NCBI GenBank assembly: GCA_946803715.1
Contig: CAMPET010000067.1
Location: 84,334 to 146,806 of the forward strand
Direction of reading: 5' to 3'
DNA: 62,473 bases
Origin: Beroe ovata
Taxonomy: Eukaryota > Ctenophora > Nuda > Beroida > Beroidae
Positions 1 to 16,800 of this stretch are shown here, piece by piece. How positions within the stretch are numbered: position 1 is the stretch's first letter; the number at the start of each line of letters is the position of its first letter. Made by a program: the position numbers and the translations under genes. Under the pieces are notes generated by a model. It saw only the letters and a list, made by a program, of their open reading frames with translations. It did not search any database and was not told where the DNA came from.

Positions 1-29
<29 letters not shown>
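1..29. repeat. (CA)n microsatellite at window edge
   Basis: Pure CA dinucleotide run from the first base, just past the 3' end of the kinase coding region. A matching (TG)n run closes the window at 62448-62473. Confidence 0.95.
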
Positions 30-33
<4 letters not shown>

Positions 34-42
34 GCGTCCATT

Positions 43-876
43 TCACAATCCCTCCGCCAACTTTCTACCGAGTTCAGACCACGAGATCCTGACATTTCTA
101 TCCGGTTCCATGCACATCTCCACAACGTCTGCCAGAGTGTTGTTGCGTAGCAACGTTCTGTTACCGGGCGACACTCTCACTCTCTTCACGAGGATATCGG
201 TAGTATCGGCAAAGGGGGAAGTACCGGTAGCACACCCATACACCACACCGCCAAACATCCAAACATTGCATTGTAGAGGGTAATAGGAGGGCGCGGTGAA
301 TGCTTCAGGTGGCAAGCACACCGCAGTACCGTGAAGAGAGGTGTAGGACGTACTGGACGTTGCGGACAGCAGGACAGCACACCCGAAATCAATTAGCATC
401 ACGTGACCAGTTTTGGGGTGGTATAGGATGTTCTCTTCTTTGATATCAGCGTGGTCCACGTTATTCTTCAGGCAGTAATCCAGAGCTGAGTAGAGCTGAG
501 TGCAGATACCAACAATTCTCTTGTTGTCGAGAGAGTACTTTCTGCTGACGGTGTAGAGGTCCAGGTAGCCAGGCTGGTAGCTCATGAGGAGGTACCAGAA
601 CCCCTGGTCGTGGAAATGAGTGGTATACCTCACGATGTTAGGGTGGTTCAGGTACTTGAGCAGGGCTATCTCAAGTGGTATCTGTGTTCCGTGGTGTGGA
701 ACCATACGGAGGGTGGGCGAGTCTTTGAACACCTTCACAACAAACTGTTTCAGTGTCTTCTCGTGAGTAGCCAGGTAAACACGACCAAATCCACCTGCAC
801 CAAGCACTCTCTCAACTCTCAGACCTCTGGGTAGCGTTGTGCTAGTGGTGGGAGTAGGGATTTTCGTTGTTGTCAT
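43..876 (-). CDS. PIM-like serine/threonine protein kinase
   Basis: Single-exon kinase of about 277 aa. The open frame runs upstream to 930, but the first real ATG is at 876; codons before it follow a GTG and overlap a CRE-like site. The glycine loop is GAGGFGRVY, the ATP-anchoring lysine is in VVKVF, and helix C carries IPLEIALLKYL. The catalytic loop is HADIKEENIL, the metal-binding motif is DFGCA, and a PPE replaces the usual APE. The KEEN loop, PPE and a VW in place of the DxW helix-F motif all resemble the PIM family, constitutively active cytosolic kinases. The loop reads HAD, so the usual HRD arginine is missing, which fits a kinase not controlled by activation-loop phosphorylation. 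The N-terminal extension is Thr/Pro-rich. The family call is by motif only; another CAMK-like kinase is possible. Confidence 0.82.
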   Translation of the reverse strand: MTTTKIPTPTTSTTLPRGLRVERVLGAGGFGRVYLATHEKTLKQFVVKVFKDSPTLRMVPHHGTQIPLEIALLKYLNHPNIVRYTTHFHDQGFWYLLMSYQPGYLDLYTVSRKYSLDNKRIVGICTQLYSALDYCLKNNVDHADIKEENILYHPKTGHVMLIDFGCAVLLSATSSTSYTSLHGTAVCLPPEAFTAPSYYPLQCNVWMFGGVVYGCATGTSPFADTTDILVKRVRVSPGNRTLLRNNTLADVVEMCMEPDRNVRISWSELGRKLAEGL

Positions 877-921
877 GGTTACAGTGAGAACTCCAGTTGC
901 TTTCGTGAGGTGACGAAGTGA

Positions 922-929
922 TGACGTCA
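922..929. promoter_or_regulatory. Perfect CRE palindrome upstream of kinase
   Basis: TGACGTCA lies about 46 bases upstream of the chosen kinase ATG, where a CREB/ATF site would be expected in a proximal promoter. Identification is by consensus only. Confidence 0.4.
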
Positions 930-1732
930 CAGGTCATATCACGGGTTTTATACTAAGTGGTCATGTGATTTTTGAGAACATCATGTGAGCTCGGTATTCT
1001 GATCAAGTGATTCTGGGGTGAGGTGTGGTCAGATAGTGGTTACACTGAGAGCTAAGTGTGATTGGGATCTCATAACTCTCTTAGCCTTGATTGGGTCAGA
1101 TCACATCCTGAAGTGCTATCAGGTCACGGATTCCACACACATGATCCTACAATTCCTAACACATGATCCTAACAACTTAGCACAGAAGAATTCAAACATC
1201 CAATCAACGGCATTTGTTTTGGTAGCAAGGAGTGATGTACCGTAAGAAATTCCTATTCATGAACAAACAATGAACCCTCCCAAATAACTCTGCAGTCTGC
1301 ATGATAGTATCACAAGCAGGGATTTTCTGAAGAAAACACGGATCATGGAACTATAGACGAATTATGATAGCCGATAGGAACGAAATTAAGAATTCCTGTG
1401 AATAACTCAAAATCTGTATCTTGGACCCGGATTTGATCACAAAACACGCGCTGTAATAATAGCTACCGAACACAGTCCTTCCAGTTCCACAGAAACGTAT
1501 AACGGAGAAGTATAGAAGTGGAGTGTACAGTAGATAATAGATGCGACAATATGTCCGTAGATCACGGGAATTACCGTGTTCCGGCATCCAGATTCGGTCA
1601 CGGTCCTATTACAGCGTGACCTATTACAGAATGTTGCTGCCGTCATTAATTCTCATCAATGGTATCAAAGAGAGAGGGATAATATCTTCGTTTGATGATC
1701 TGGTAATTATCAAAGGAGGGAAATTAGTACAT

Positions 1733-1850
1733 TGACAGTGTATACAGCTGACAGTGTATACAGCTGACAGTGTATACAGCTGTCAGTGTATACACTGACA
1801 GGCTGACAGTGTATACAGCTGTCAGTGTATTGTGTTATCTGTCAGTGTAT
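1733..1850. repeat. Palindromic tandem repeat (GTGTATACAGCTGACA unit)
   Basis: The 16-bp unit is repeated about three times, then inverted (CAGCTGTCAGTGTATACACTGACAG-type arms), then repeated again in degraded form. The inverted order lets the block fold into a cruciform. Confidence 0.75.
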
Positions 1851-2533
1851 TGTGTCACACTGGGTTTCAAATCGGCCAAGGAAGATAAGATAGAACAAGA
1901 CATCAATCAATGAAAAATGGAAACGTTTTTATAGATGTTGAATAACTAATTCAATCCCAAATTAAAATTTTCCCATCCAAGAACCTGCAAATTGAAGTTG
2001 AAGCAAAGAATGATAGTCCACGAATCCTTGCACGACAGCGCAATAGCGCATCGTTGGTTTGGTGCATGTTCCAAGATAGACAGTGATTACCTGTCTTCAG
2101 CACCGATAACGTTTAGCCTCCCCTATACACACCGTATAGTACCATCATTCTGTATCAGACCGTAGCGATATGGGCTAGTTCCTCCTTCTATCTGTAATCT
2201 GCATATGAAAAGTATCTAAAATCATGTAGAGGTGGTCCCATCGAAGTGTGGTCTAGCGATCAGTTGCAGTGTAGCTCCACCCCTGTGACCAGCCTTCATA
2301 ATTTCCACATCAGCATTGGAGTCAGCATATCTCCACATTGTGTGGTGAGATCAGGAGAGACCAGCATAGTCGTGATGGCGACCCCTGTGGGTACTCTTAC
2401 GATTCACTGCACGGTTACAACAACTGCATCCTGGACTTATCGAGAAATAAGGAGTAGTGACAACCCTATATCAGCTCTCTTGAATAAGTCTTACAGTGAA
2501 CACAGTGAACGTTATCCCTTATTGATCTCGTCT

Positions 2534-2596
2534 TGCTCAGTAGAATTGCTCAGTAGAATTGCTCAACAGAATTGCTCAGTAGAATTGCTCAGTAGA
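2534..2596. repeat. 15-bp minisatellite
   Basis: Four near-perfect copies of a unit like AATTGCTCAGTAG, with one copy reading CAACAG. The length is a multiple of three, so the open frame across it is not evidence of coding. Confidence 0.75.
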
Positions 2597-4240
2597 CGAG
2601 CGGAACCCATCATATCTCTTGTCTATTTTACCGCTATGTTCACGAGTATCTGATGGAGGCAGGAACATTGTGGAAGTATTGGTACATGGAGCTAATGCAG
2701 AGAGCCAAGAACACGTACACAAAGATGAAGAGTATCTGAAACGGGAGAACAGGACTGAGATGGGGGGATAATCGTCTCCAGAATTGAGGGGGGATTGTTG
2801 GGAATTCGAGCAAAAATATGGGGATAAAATGGATAAATTCCAACCATAAATGACGATGTTGACAAATAAAATCTGTGACTGAGAGTTTGAATATAACCTG
2901 CATTCTGATTGACATGATACATCTCTTGAGTTGGGATGCCCCGGCCTCCTCCGCCGTCTCCCTGCCACTGTCTCCACGAGATGAGGAGTTTTTACTGAGG
3001 TCAAACATCAGTCACGTGGTCAGCTGAGTCCCGTGATCAGGGGCTGCATTACGTTATCAGGGGGTGCATTACGTCATGAGTTCATATCAACGGAGGATCA
3101 ATTTTTCAAAGTCAGTTCGATTAATCATGATATGAAAAGATACGAAAGTCACGAAATTTTAAAACAAGCCGAGATAGAAAGAAGTACTACAATAATTAAG
3201 TTAAACGAAAGAAGGGACTGCAAGAACGAAAGCAATATTTTCATAAGGAATTGAAGCCTTCATACATCGGAAATGTAGATCAGATTAAGTGCAAAAATTG
3301 ACGCCAAGGGAACTGTGTATACAACAGCATTTTGTAGTGGAATGTGTAGTGTGTCACATGTATAGACGAATGATTTATAGCACTTATTTAACAACGTCAA
3401 CACGCACATTTTTTGACGGAATATAGGAGTAAATATAGTCTTATCATTACTTCAATACTTCTTATCATTTAGCATCAGTTGATTAGGAACAGCTGATACA
3501 ATGTGTATAGATTATCGCCAGATGCAAAGATATAATTGGAGAGCTCTATTATCAATGAATTGAAGGTATGGATTATGATGGAGATATTTTGTTATTATCG
3601 GAAATAGAGTTATCTTCGGAAATCGAGTGCCATGGAAATATCAGCATAATCTTAACGCGAATATTTTAAGCAACACAATCTGAAGAAGGGGAGTGAATTC
3701 TCACTTTTATGCTGAACAAAACAAGTACATTGTGCTATTAGCACAATAAGATAAGGTTAAGTTACGTGTGTTACTATCATCACAGATACACACACAGATA
3801 CACACACACACACACACAATGTATGTACATGTGTATAGGTACACATGAGTACTAAAGGATCAAGTTTCAAGGAATGACTATGAGCCTGCCCAAGCCGTTG
3901 CTCTATCGACACTGATGAAGGGTCACAACACTGGGGATATGCCTCTAGGAACCAACAAGACGCGTGTGCACGCAATGCACATTGCACACTATCCCGATGT
4001 GCTCATGCAATATACATGTGCAGTGTGCACACCATGGCAGTGTGCTCATGCAATATGCATCACAGGTATCGTTATGATTATGGAGTTGAATAATTTATCA
4101 AGCTTCCTCACCTTCCCATGATTTGTAGGGATTTTCCTCATCTACTTCATAAAAGTCCTCGAAATTCGGGTTGAGATCGATTTTGCGCGAGTTTAGGTGA
4201 TTCTGTGAGTGTTTAGTGAGTGATTTAGTGAGTGTGTAAA

Positions 4241-4465
4241 CGTACCAGATGTAAGATGTAGGTGTTGTATAACTGATAATTTATAGTTGGTAAGTGTGAG
4301 CGCAATTTCCATGTGCGTGTGTGTGTGCGTGTGTGTGTGAGTGTGTGTGTGTACTGTGTCTGTGTGTGAGTGTGTAAGCATACCCGATGTAAGACGTAGG
4401 TGTTTTATAACTGATAATTTATAGTTGGTAAGNTGTGTGTGTGTGTGTGTGTGTGTGTACTGTGT
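4241..4465. repeat. Local duplication with (TG)n around an N
   Basis: A ~50-bp segment (GATGTAAGATGTAGGTGTT... TAGTTGGTAAG) occurs at about 4245-4294 and again at about 4383-4432. The second copy ends at a single N (4433), followed by a TG run. The shape suggests a contig join inside a microsatellite. Confidence 0.65.
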
Positions 4466-5316
4466 GTGTGAGTATATGTGTGTAGGAGTGTAAGAATTAC
4501 TCAGGATGTGTGGGAGTGTACGTACAGATCATGACTCCCACCTTGTGTGGACACAGCAGAACAATGGCTCCCTCACATTGGTCAGTACTGGCTGATCCTT
4601 GGTCCTTGGACTCTGCTTGTCTGATATAACTGCCACATTCGTCTATAACTGTTCACTGTCTAGCCCCAAATCATTGCTCCCCAATGACGGATCTGCGAAT
4701 CCTGCACGTCTTGTACCTCATGTCTATCTGTCATTCCTCCTAAAATAGTGAGAGCTGAGATCACGAATGCAAGATTTAAACCACGAATTTAAATAATCTA
4801 TGAGATAAGGTCGATTCTTTGGGGTACATCGTACCAAAATAATCAAACAAGGGTGTGCCAAGGGAGAAATCAAGTAATCAAAACAATTAACACAGTTACC
4901 ACGCATCATCAGTCAACACTGAATAATGAAAAAAGCAAGAATTAGCCCAAAACCGAGGCATGACGGGCACTCATGAGAGAAATAAAGTCAAAACTAAATA
5001 CCTGATACAATAATATTATCATATCCTTCTTGAAATTTGGTGAAAAACAGCAAAAAACTCTACTCTATTGTTAGAAATTCAAATCTTAAATTCTAAACAG
5101 TTGGACACGCTTATCACATCATTTTGCAAATTTTGGAGTCGGTGATTAAAATCGATATTCATTATTTCATTAATTTGTACAGAATAGTTTCGTTGAAACA
5201 CTACTTTACACCATGGCTATATCATACGTGGTAGGAATACAGTTTAAAGAATGCATTATATAATTTGCTAGATCCTAAATCTAAAGTATCGATAATAGTC
5301 ACTCTCAGCAAGCACA

Positions 5317-9976
<4,660 letters not shown>

Positions 9977-10602
9977 TTAGTACTATCATTAAAAATGTAG
10001 AATATTTGTTAAGAAGTTTTTCGTTTTGATCCGGAAATTTGCTAAACCAGAAGGGATTGTGTTGGAGCATGTGGGTGAATTGCAAATAGATCAAGAGTCA
10101 TGAATTTCTGGGAATGCTCATAACAAATGCAACAAAATAAACCAGGATTCATGGTCAAACTATCATGAACCACATAATGAAAAAGAATTCACATGGAATG
10201 GTAAACGGTAATAATTTGACAAATCTAATGACTTATTGCATAACCACTGTTACTTATATCAACCAATGGTATTAAAGCATCAAACATATAGGAAGAAAAT
10301 GTGCATATATGATAAATGATAGTGAATAGGAACAATAGATAGATAAGATTAGATAAATATTATAGTATACAAGCATCACTGTAATTGTCAGATAGTTAAC
10401 AAAATCAAGTTTACGATAGCTGTAAACAGCATAAAAACATGCATACAACTCTGAACTCAGGTACCCCCTCAATTTCAAAGCCTTTCTTTCTAGTAATAAT
10501 CGATGAAGGTTTCTCGCGCGCATTCATCAAATACGAGCGCGCGAGGAACCGAGGTCAAATAAAATCTGACAACATACTCAGCTCCCTATGCCATAGTCTC
10601 GC

Positions 10603-10664
10603 TGACCTCTGTTTTTCGCGCGCGCGCCTTGATCGGAGGCGCGGCGCGCGAGAAACAGAGGTCA
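10603..10664. repeat. Long GC-rich hairpin
   Basis: Left arm TGACCTCTGTTTTTCGCGCG pairs with right arm CGCGCGAGAAACAGAGGTCA across a short spacer, giving about 22-25 paired bases. A related single arm with the same AGGTCA-AATAAAATCTGAC continuation lies at about 10535-10570. Confidence 0.8.
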
Positions 10665-11639
10665 GATAAAATCTTACATGGCTCTTTGACGCAAGCCGCG
10701 TATAGTACAGTATCGCCAGGCAAACTTACTGAAAATTACATGGCGAAGCAAAAGCCACAAGCCATGAACACCTACAATCAATTGATAATACCACGCCATA
10801 TCGAATTAACGTGCGCGCGTGTTTCACGCGCGCCCATTCAAGTTGTAATCACCACTACTTTGTCAGCATGGAAAACGGGTGATTGGAGAAGACCCTTTTA
10901 CTAAGATGATATCGCGATACATGGCAATTATGCAAATTTTGTGTATACAACTCAGATACCACGACTATCTTTATAGTATTTTAAAAATCGAATGAAAATT
11001 GTAATTTTTAACCGATTGCACTTCGAGCAGATAGCGTTCAAATCAAAGAAAGAGATTAAACACTGTGACACTGCTCATAAGCTTGGCTCCTACGAAACCA
11101 TAAGCTGAAAAGAACACAAATGTTTATGGTTCAAAACATGCTCCAAGTTGTACATATTTTCCGCAAACCACCAGTGCAATTTCGGGTTAAGAGTTCCTGT
11201 TTCAATAAGCAATCATAACATCAGAGGGTTAATATTACTGAAGCCGTCCAAAAATTCAATATGCGCTAATATAACAGAGGACTCTTGATCTTAGGGCAAA
11301 AAGTAGAGCCAAAATCAGTGGTAAAATAATCTCCATTTCAGGCTTTTTATATGCGGCTGTTTAACAGTTGAAAACAGCACTATTAATATACGGTTTTAAT
11401 AAATTATCAACACGGTGTAATCTTTTATTATTCGAAGGTTATTTTCTGCATATATGTATGTACTGGCCATATACCAAATCTATCACCGCCATCCTCCATT
11501 CTGAACTTAAAAATCGATGTTACGAAAAAAGAGGAAATGGTTTTTGTATGAAGGCGATAAACTTGGCGAAACGACCCTTTAATTTTGTGTATCGGTCCAT
11601 TCCCGATGTGTCTAAGAAATATAACTAAATTAAATGAAA

Positions 11640-11790
11640 GAAGGGAATAGCGGGGGAGGGCAGGACCTGTCTTCCGGCCATGGCCGTTCATCAGGGAGAA
11701 CTGACTGAGGAAGTAACGTGGCATGAGGGCCACGGCAGAAGACAGGGGAGCCAATGATGCGTTAACAGACGGAGATATAGTACTCATCAT
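11640..11790 (-). CDS. Isolated coding-like ORF, unplaced
   Basis: An ATG-started frame at 11790 reads through a more GC-rich, codon-like stretch (MMSTISPSVNASLAPLSS...) up to about 11640, then enters AT-rich, less convincing sequence. There is a possible donor (ACAG|gtcctg). No domain is recognised and no partner exon was found. It could be a first exon of an unknown gene or chance. Confidence 0.2.
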
Positions 11791-13845
11791 AGTGTTTTAT
11801 CATTTTCATTTGAAACTCAAACACACACACACAATGCCGAGGTAAACAGTCTTTGCGTGTGCTAGGGTGTTTTGTTTTTCGTTTGGTAACAGTGTGCAGC
11901 TCAACAAGCAGACTTGTAAAATATATAAAAATAAATTTAGTCTTGATGGTTATAATATAGATATTCATTAAGATGACTGAATATTGTATCCAATTTACTG
12001 TCCCCTTCTCCAAAAGTCCATATCATGAAAATGATTTTACGGGAAATTTGCATGCATCCACCTGTTACAACCCAATAGTTTTTACGCTAAATCGAGCATT
12101 ACCTATCCTAGAGTATTTATCAAAACTCCGATCAAATTCACATCATAACCTGTGATTTTGATCTCAGCAACAATTTCCGATAACAATTAACCTCAGATGA
12201 TGCTCTGATCGAATTACACAACTGCTACTCTCAAGAGTGTGAGAAGCCCCCAAAAGTCAGGCACTTTTCCACTTAGGACAGGAAGACGCCTACAGCTGAT
12301 GCAATTCGGCCATTTTCTCCATGAAAAAGAAAAGTACACATTTGGCCTTTGGGCGGTGCGTGACGCATGCAGTTATGTAACGTGTACATAAATCATGAAA
12401 TAGTACGGATCTCGATAGTACATAATTTCAGTGCATTTCCCGATAACATAAGACTCCGTAGTATAGTTAGATCTAAGCTGCTAAGATCTGATAGATACCT
12501 ATTTCAGTTGTGTCTATATCTAATGATCATGTTTTCCATTTGGTAGCACCATCAGATGTTCAACCAGGACGCACTCGTTACGTTCACCCAGTACTTTCCG
12601 AAACTGTTTTCAATAAACAAATCTAGTCCTAAACGCAGAGTTAACCCTCAACCCAGAGATGATTTGGTTGACTGATTATCTGTGAGCCATGTTTCATTCC
12701 ATGGAGTGCATCCCAGTTTAGCACATTCTAATACACGAGGAATAATTTATGATAAATCGTGATGAGTCAGTGTATAAGATCTCTTAGCCCATTTCACAAC
12801 TTTATTAGATATATTTACATTCTTTTTCAGAAATTTGGAAGCTCAATATAATAATCATAACATATACAAATTTAGCAGAGAGAAATTAGTCAGGAACAAA
12901 ACGTTATTTCTCAAAAAAGGAAGAAAACTTTCATTTTTAAAACAAAACCTGTTCCATTAAAGTTAACTGTGCTCCAGTATTTTCATTACGTTTTAAATAA
13001 CATCAACATAACTTTTTATAAAAGAATGAGATTCCAATTGAACCAATCGAAAACGATTGTGAGCCACAAGTTATTAATATTTATAGAATCTCTGATAAAA
13101 TGGAACTTTCCCGATCAAAATTCGAAAATATCCATACGAATATACATATGTGTGTATCATTCTATATCATATAGATCTAAAAAATAAAATTTGGCTTCTT
13201 CGTTAGCCAGGCTTAGCTACAATGTTGAGACGCTCAATCTGACAACACTGACAGATTGGCAGAGCCGTGCCAGAACCGCGCAATATATGTTCAATGCTCG
13301 AGGTCCGATATTTCATTTCTTAGTCCATCTTAGTCATCAACTGTTCCCACATTCCCAACATTATTGTGGCCAGTAAACTGTCGTCCCTCCACACACACAG
13401 GTGACTGTGATAACCTAATATAAATCACAATGCATCATATGTTATTTTGCTTGGGGTGTACAATATATATTTTGTGTTGTATGTATATTATCATGTAGAC
13501 TGTATAGTGTATACACTTGACTGTGTAACTTAGGTAGAACTACATTTCGTGTTTATCGTTTGGTTAGCACACACACACACACATACATACCACGGGGCTA
13601 ATAAATCGTCTCTTTCCTATTCACAGAGTTCTATAGTCTCTCCTGTGACCAAACGTCCATGTGTATATATGTATATTCTCTTGTGGAAATTCCGATAACA
13701 GCGGTGTCAAAACAGAGGGGTGGACAATCACACACACACACACGCAGGGGTGTGTGTATGTACTATGTATATTGTATAGTGTACATATTGTATACCATGT
13801 GTATACATCAATGTACATCCCCTCACTCACTCTCTCTCTCTTTCT

Positions 13846-16800
13846 CTACAAATTGAGGTGTTTGATCAAGTCTGCAACTTGTTCACTACTCTCCAACAGA
13901 TCCAGGCTCAACTTGTTGTCAGTGGTCGAGCCCCCGCTCCTGTACAGACTACTGCTTGAGAAGAGGTCGTAGTTAGCCGGGGTCGAGGGGGACAGGGGGC
14001 CCCCACCTCCCCCACTCGGGTTTGTGGGGCCTGAGGGGAGAATACTTGATCCGATCTGTGGAGTTGATGAGCTGCTTGCACCATTTGAACCTAACCCGGT
14101 ATTGCCCAATCCATTTGATCCTAATCCTGTGGCCCCTATACCACTCTGGCCGAGGCCGGTATTACCCAGACCACTGGGCCCAAATCCACTGCTGGTCAGA
14201 CCACTTGGTCCCAGACCAGCCGATCCCAGCCCTCCGGAAGCTAATCGGCTAGATGCCAAGCCACTGGGACCCAAACCACATGATCCTATTCCACTGGATC
14301 CTAGACCCAATCCACTGGAGCCAAACCCGCTAGGGCTAATTCCAGAGGTTCCGAAGGACGGATTTCCGAATGGGCCCATGTTTGATTGAGAGAGACTAGC
14401 TCCAGGCAGGGTAGAGGAAGACCCTACAGCTGCAGAGGGGTAGCCAATGGAGGAGCCGGGCATGACTGAGCCAGAGAGGCTTGAACTGGACGGCCCACCC
14501 TGAAACACGAATGTAGTTGAGTATTATAATTATGGACAATCATGTACATCAGCACTATTTACATAGGATGTACATTGCACATTATACATCGTACAATGTA
14601 CTTCAGAAGGAGTAGCAATACAACTCCATAGTCCATGCACACGGACATACCTGGGCTCCGAGTAGCTGGTGCTGCTTGCACAACGACAGCAAATCCTTGG
14701 TCGACATGTGCTCTCTCTGGAGCTGGAGTTTCAACTGATGGGCGGCGAGCTGTTGCTGTTGCTGGTACCTCTGCTGCGAGTGTCGGAGTAGGAGCTCGTG
14801 TACCTTCTCGCTTCTCTGCCGCTCACTCCGCTGTCTTTGTTCCTCCTTTTCCTGCTCCAGCAGTAGTTTGAAGAGAAGTGCCTCGTTATCGTCTCTCAGA
14901 CTAGTGTGGAGGCCGGGGTGGGAGAGGGGCGCCGCCCCGCCCCCTCCCCCGTACAACATCTGGTCCAGGGATAGTGAGTTTGAGGGGTCGTATCGACTCC
15001 CAGTGAAGTTGTGAGTGGAAGCAGGGGCACTGGAGAAATCACCGAGACGTTGTGGAGAGTCAATGTGTGGAGGTGCCAGTGTCGGGGCAGCTGGCTGTTG
15101 TTGCTGGATGATGGATCTGGCACATAGCCCAGTCGGGAGGTTGTCAAATGTGGACGAGCTGGAACCGGGTTGCTCTAGTCTGAAGTCCTGTGTGCATCCT
15201 GATACCAGACCAGGATAACTGTGGAAATCCTGCTGTCCATATCGGTATATTCCGCCTGGGGGCAGAGGGGTTAAGACTGAGGGGGAGTGGAGTCAGGGGA
15301 GTGGGGCAAGGGTGATAGGAGTCTGGGGAGAGGGGCAAGGGCCAAGGGGGTGTGGAGTCAGAGGAGAGCACGGTAGGGGGAGTAAGCTGGGGAGGGACAG
15401 TAAGCTGGAGGGAGGGTGAGAGTAGTGAAGGAGCTCGGAATACTGGATATAGAGTGCAATTAGTCGAGCGAGAAAGTTTAATAGTGTAATTTCATCGGGG
15501 TTTATCGGGAGACACCGTGCACTGAGTGGTCTTACTGACTATGATTTATATGCTTGTAACAGGGTCGCCTGAGTTCGAACAATATATTCCAAGGAATACC
15601 CCAATGGCCAATACCTCAATAATTGCCAAAGTTGAACTGGTTTGAGGTGGGATTTTTCCAAAGGAAGATAATTTGATGGCGCCCAAGCTGCAAATTCATT
15701 GTAACCTGTATAATATGATGCTAGTAGAAGAATCCGGTGTATTGCATAACGTGCAAAGTAATTCATTATCCAAACTATCGTCACGATCCGAACATTAGGT
15801 TAATTCGATACGTTACGGGAACTTAATTTGAAGTTAGGGTATTCTAGTAAGCAGAACCAAATACCTATCATAGATTAATTGTTAGAATACCAAGCTATGT
15901 TAACATGTTATGGGCCGCGCTTCTTAACGTTCTTACTGATGTGGGTCACGTGGGATTGGTGAATTCCCGCCATGCATAGTAGAAGTGGTGGAGTTCTCAG
16001 CTTGAAAAACCCGGGCAATGTGAGATAATGACAATGGAATAGGAGATGGGGAAAGAGATATGGAGTGTGAGATGTATGCTCTCGGTTATACTAACTCAGA
16101 GGGTTGGAAGCCCCCAATCCGGCCCCGGTCTCGGTTGCGCGCCGAACGTCCGTGTCGCGCTGTAACTGTAGCATATTCGCCACAAAGTCATTCTTGCTGA
16201 AGCCAGAGCCCATCTTTGCAGCTTCGTCTAGAACCTGAAGATGGCAATTATTACATTTTGAATCTCGCATATATATATTTCAATACTATGTTGCAATACA
16301 GAGAACATACAGAAGAATCAGAGGTAAAGATCGTGTTTTTCTAACACATGTCAACTGTAGCGCACGACTAATGTACTAGTGATTACATTGAACTGACTAT
16401 CATGAATACACTCTAGGCAGTATAAACACCAAACTAGACAAATCTGACACATAACGCTGCGCAGCAGTAGTACAAAGTTAATTATGAGTGTGATTTATAA
16501 GCGCACACGCTTCTCATTTAATTGATTAACCTACCTCTTGTCACTTTCTGTTTTTCATTATGAAATTACAGTGAATATTTCGTGTGAGCTCGATGTGTTA
16601 GCATGGTGTGCATTCAGGTATTGTTACATCCCTTTGTTTGTGTGTGTGTGTGTGTGTGAACTGTGTGTGAACTGTGTATGTGTGTGTGTGTGTGACGACG
16701 TATTGCCAACGCACTTTGATATTGAACTTCTATCGGCGAGGAAAACAATCCTACATTTTCACCGATATCGAATTCTCTCCTGTGCTCGAAGTGCTCACCT

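Larger units (their letters stand above)
931..5316. other. Gene-poor interval between kinase and SEC23
   Basis: No convincing exon seen. It holds a palindromic tandem repeat at 1733-1850, a 15-bp minisatellite at 2534-2596, CA/TG microsatellites at 3781-3819 and 4310-4465, and a local duplication around an N at 4433. The open frames here are short and lack splice support. Confidence 0.6.

Noticed and set aside
2246-3008. Overlapping frames of 122-142 codons on both strands
   Set aside because: No motif, no paired splice sites, and part lies in the 15-bp minisatellite.
14024-14389. Plus-strand 121-codon Pro-rich frame
   Set aside because: It is the complement of the GLG repeat in the last KH-gene exon; repeat length in multiples of three keeps every frame open.
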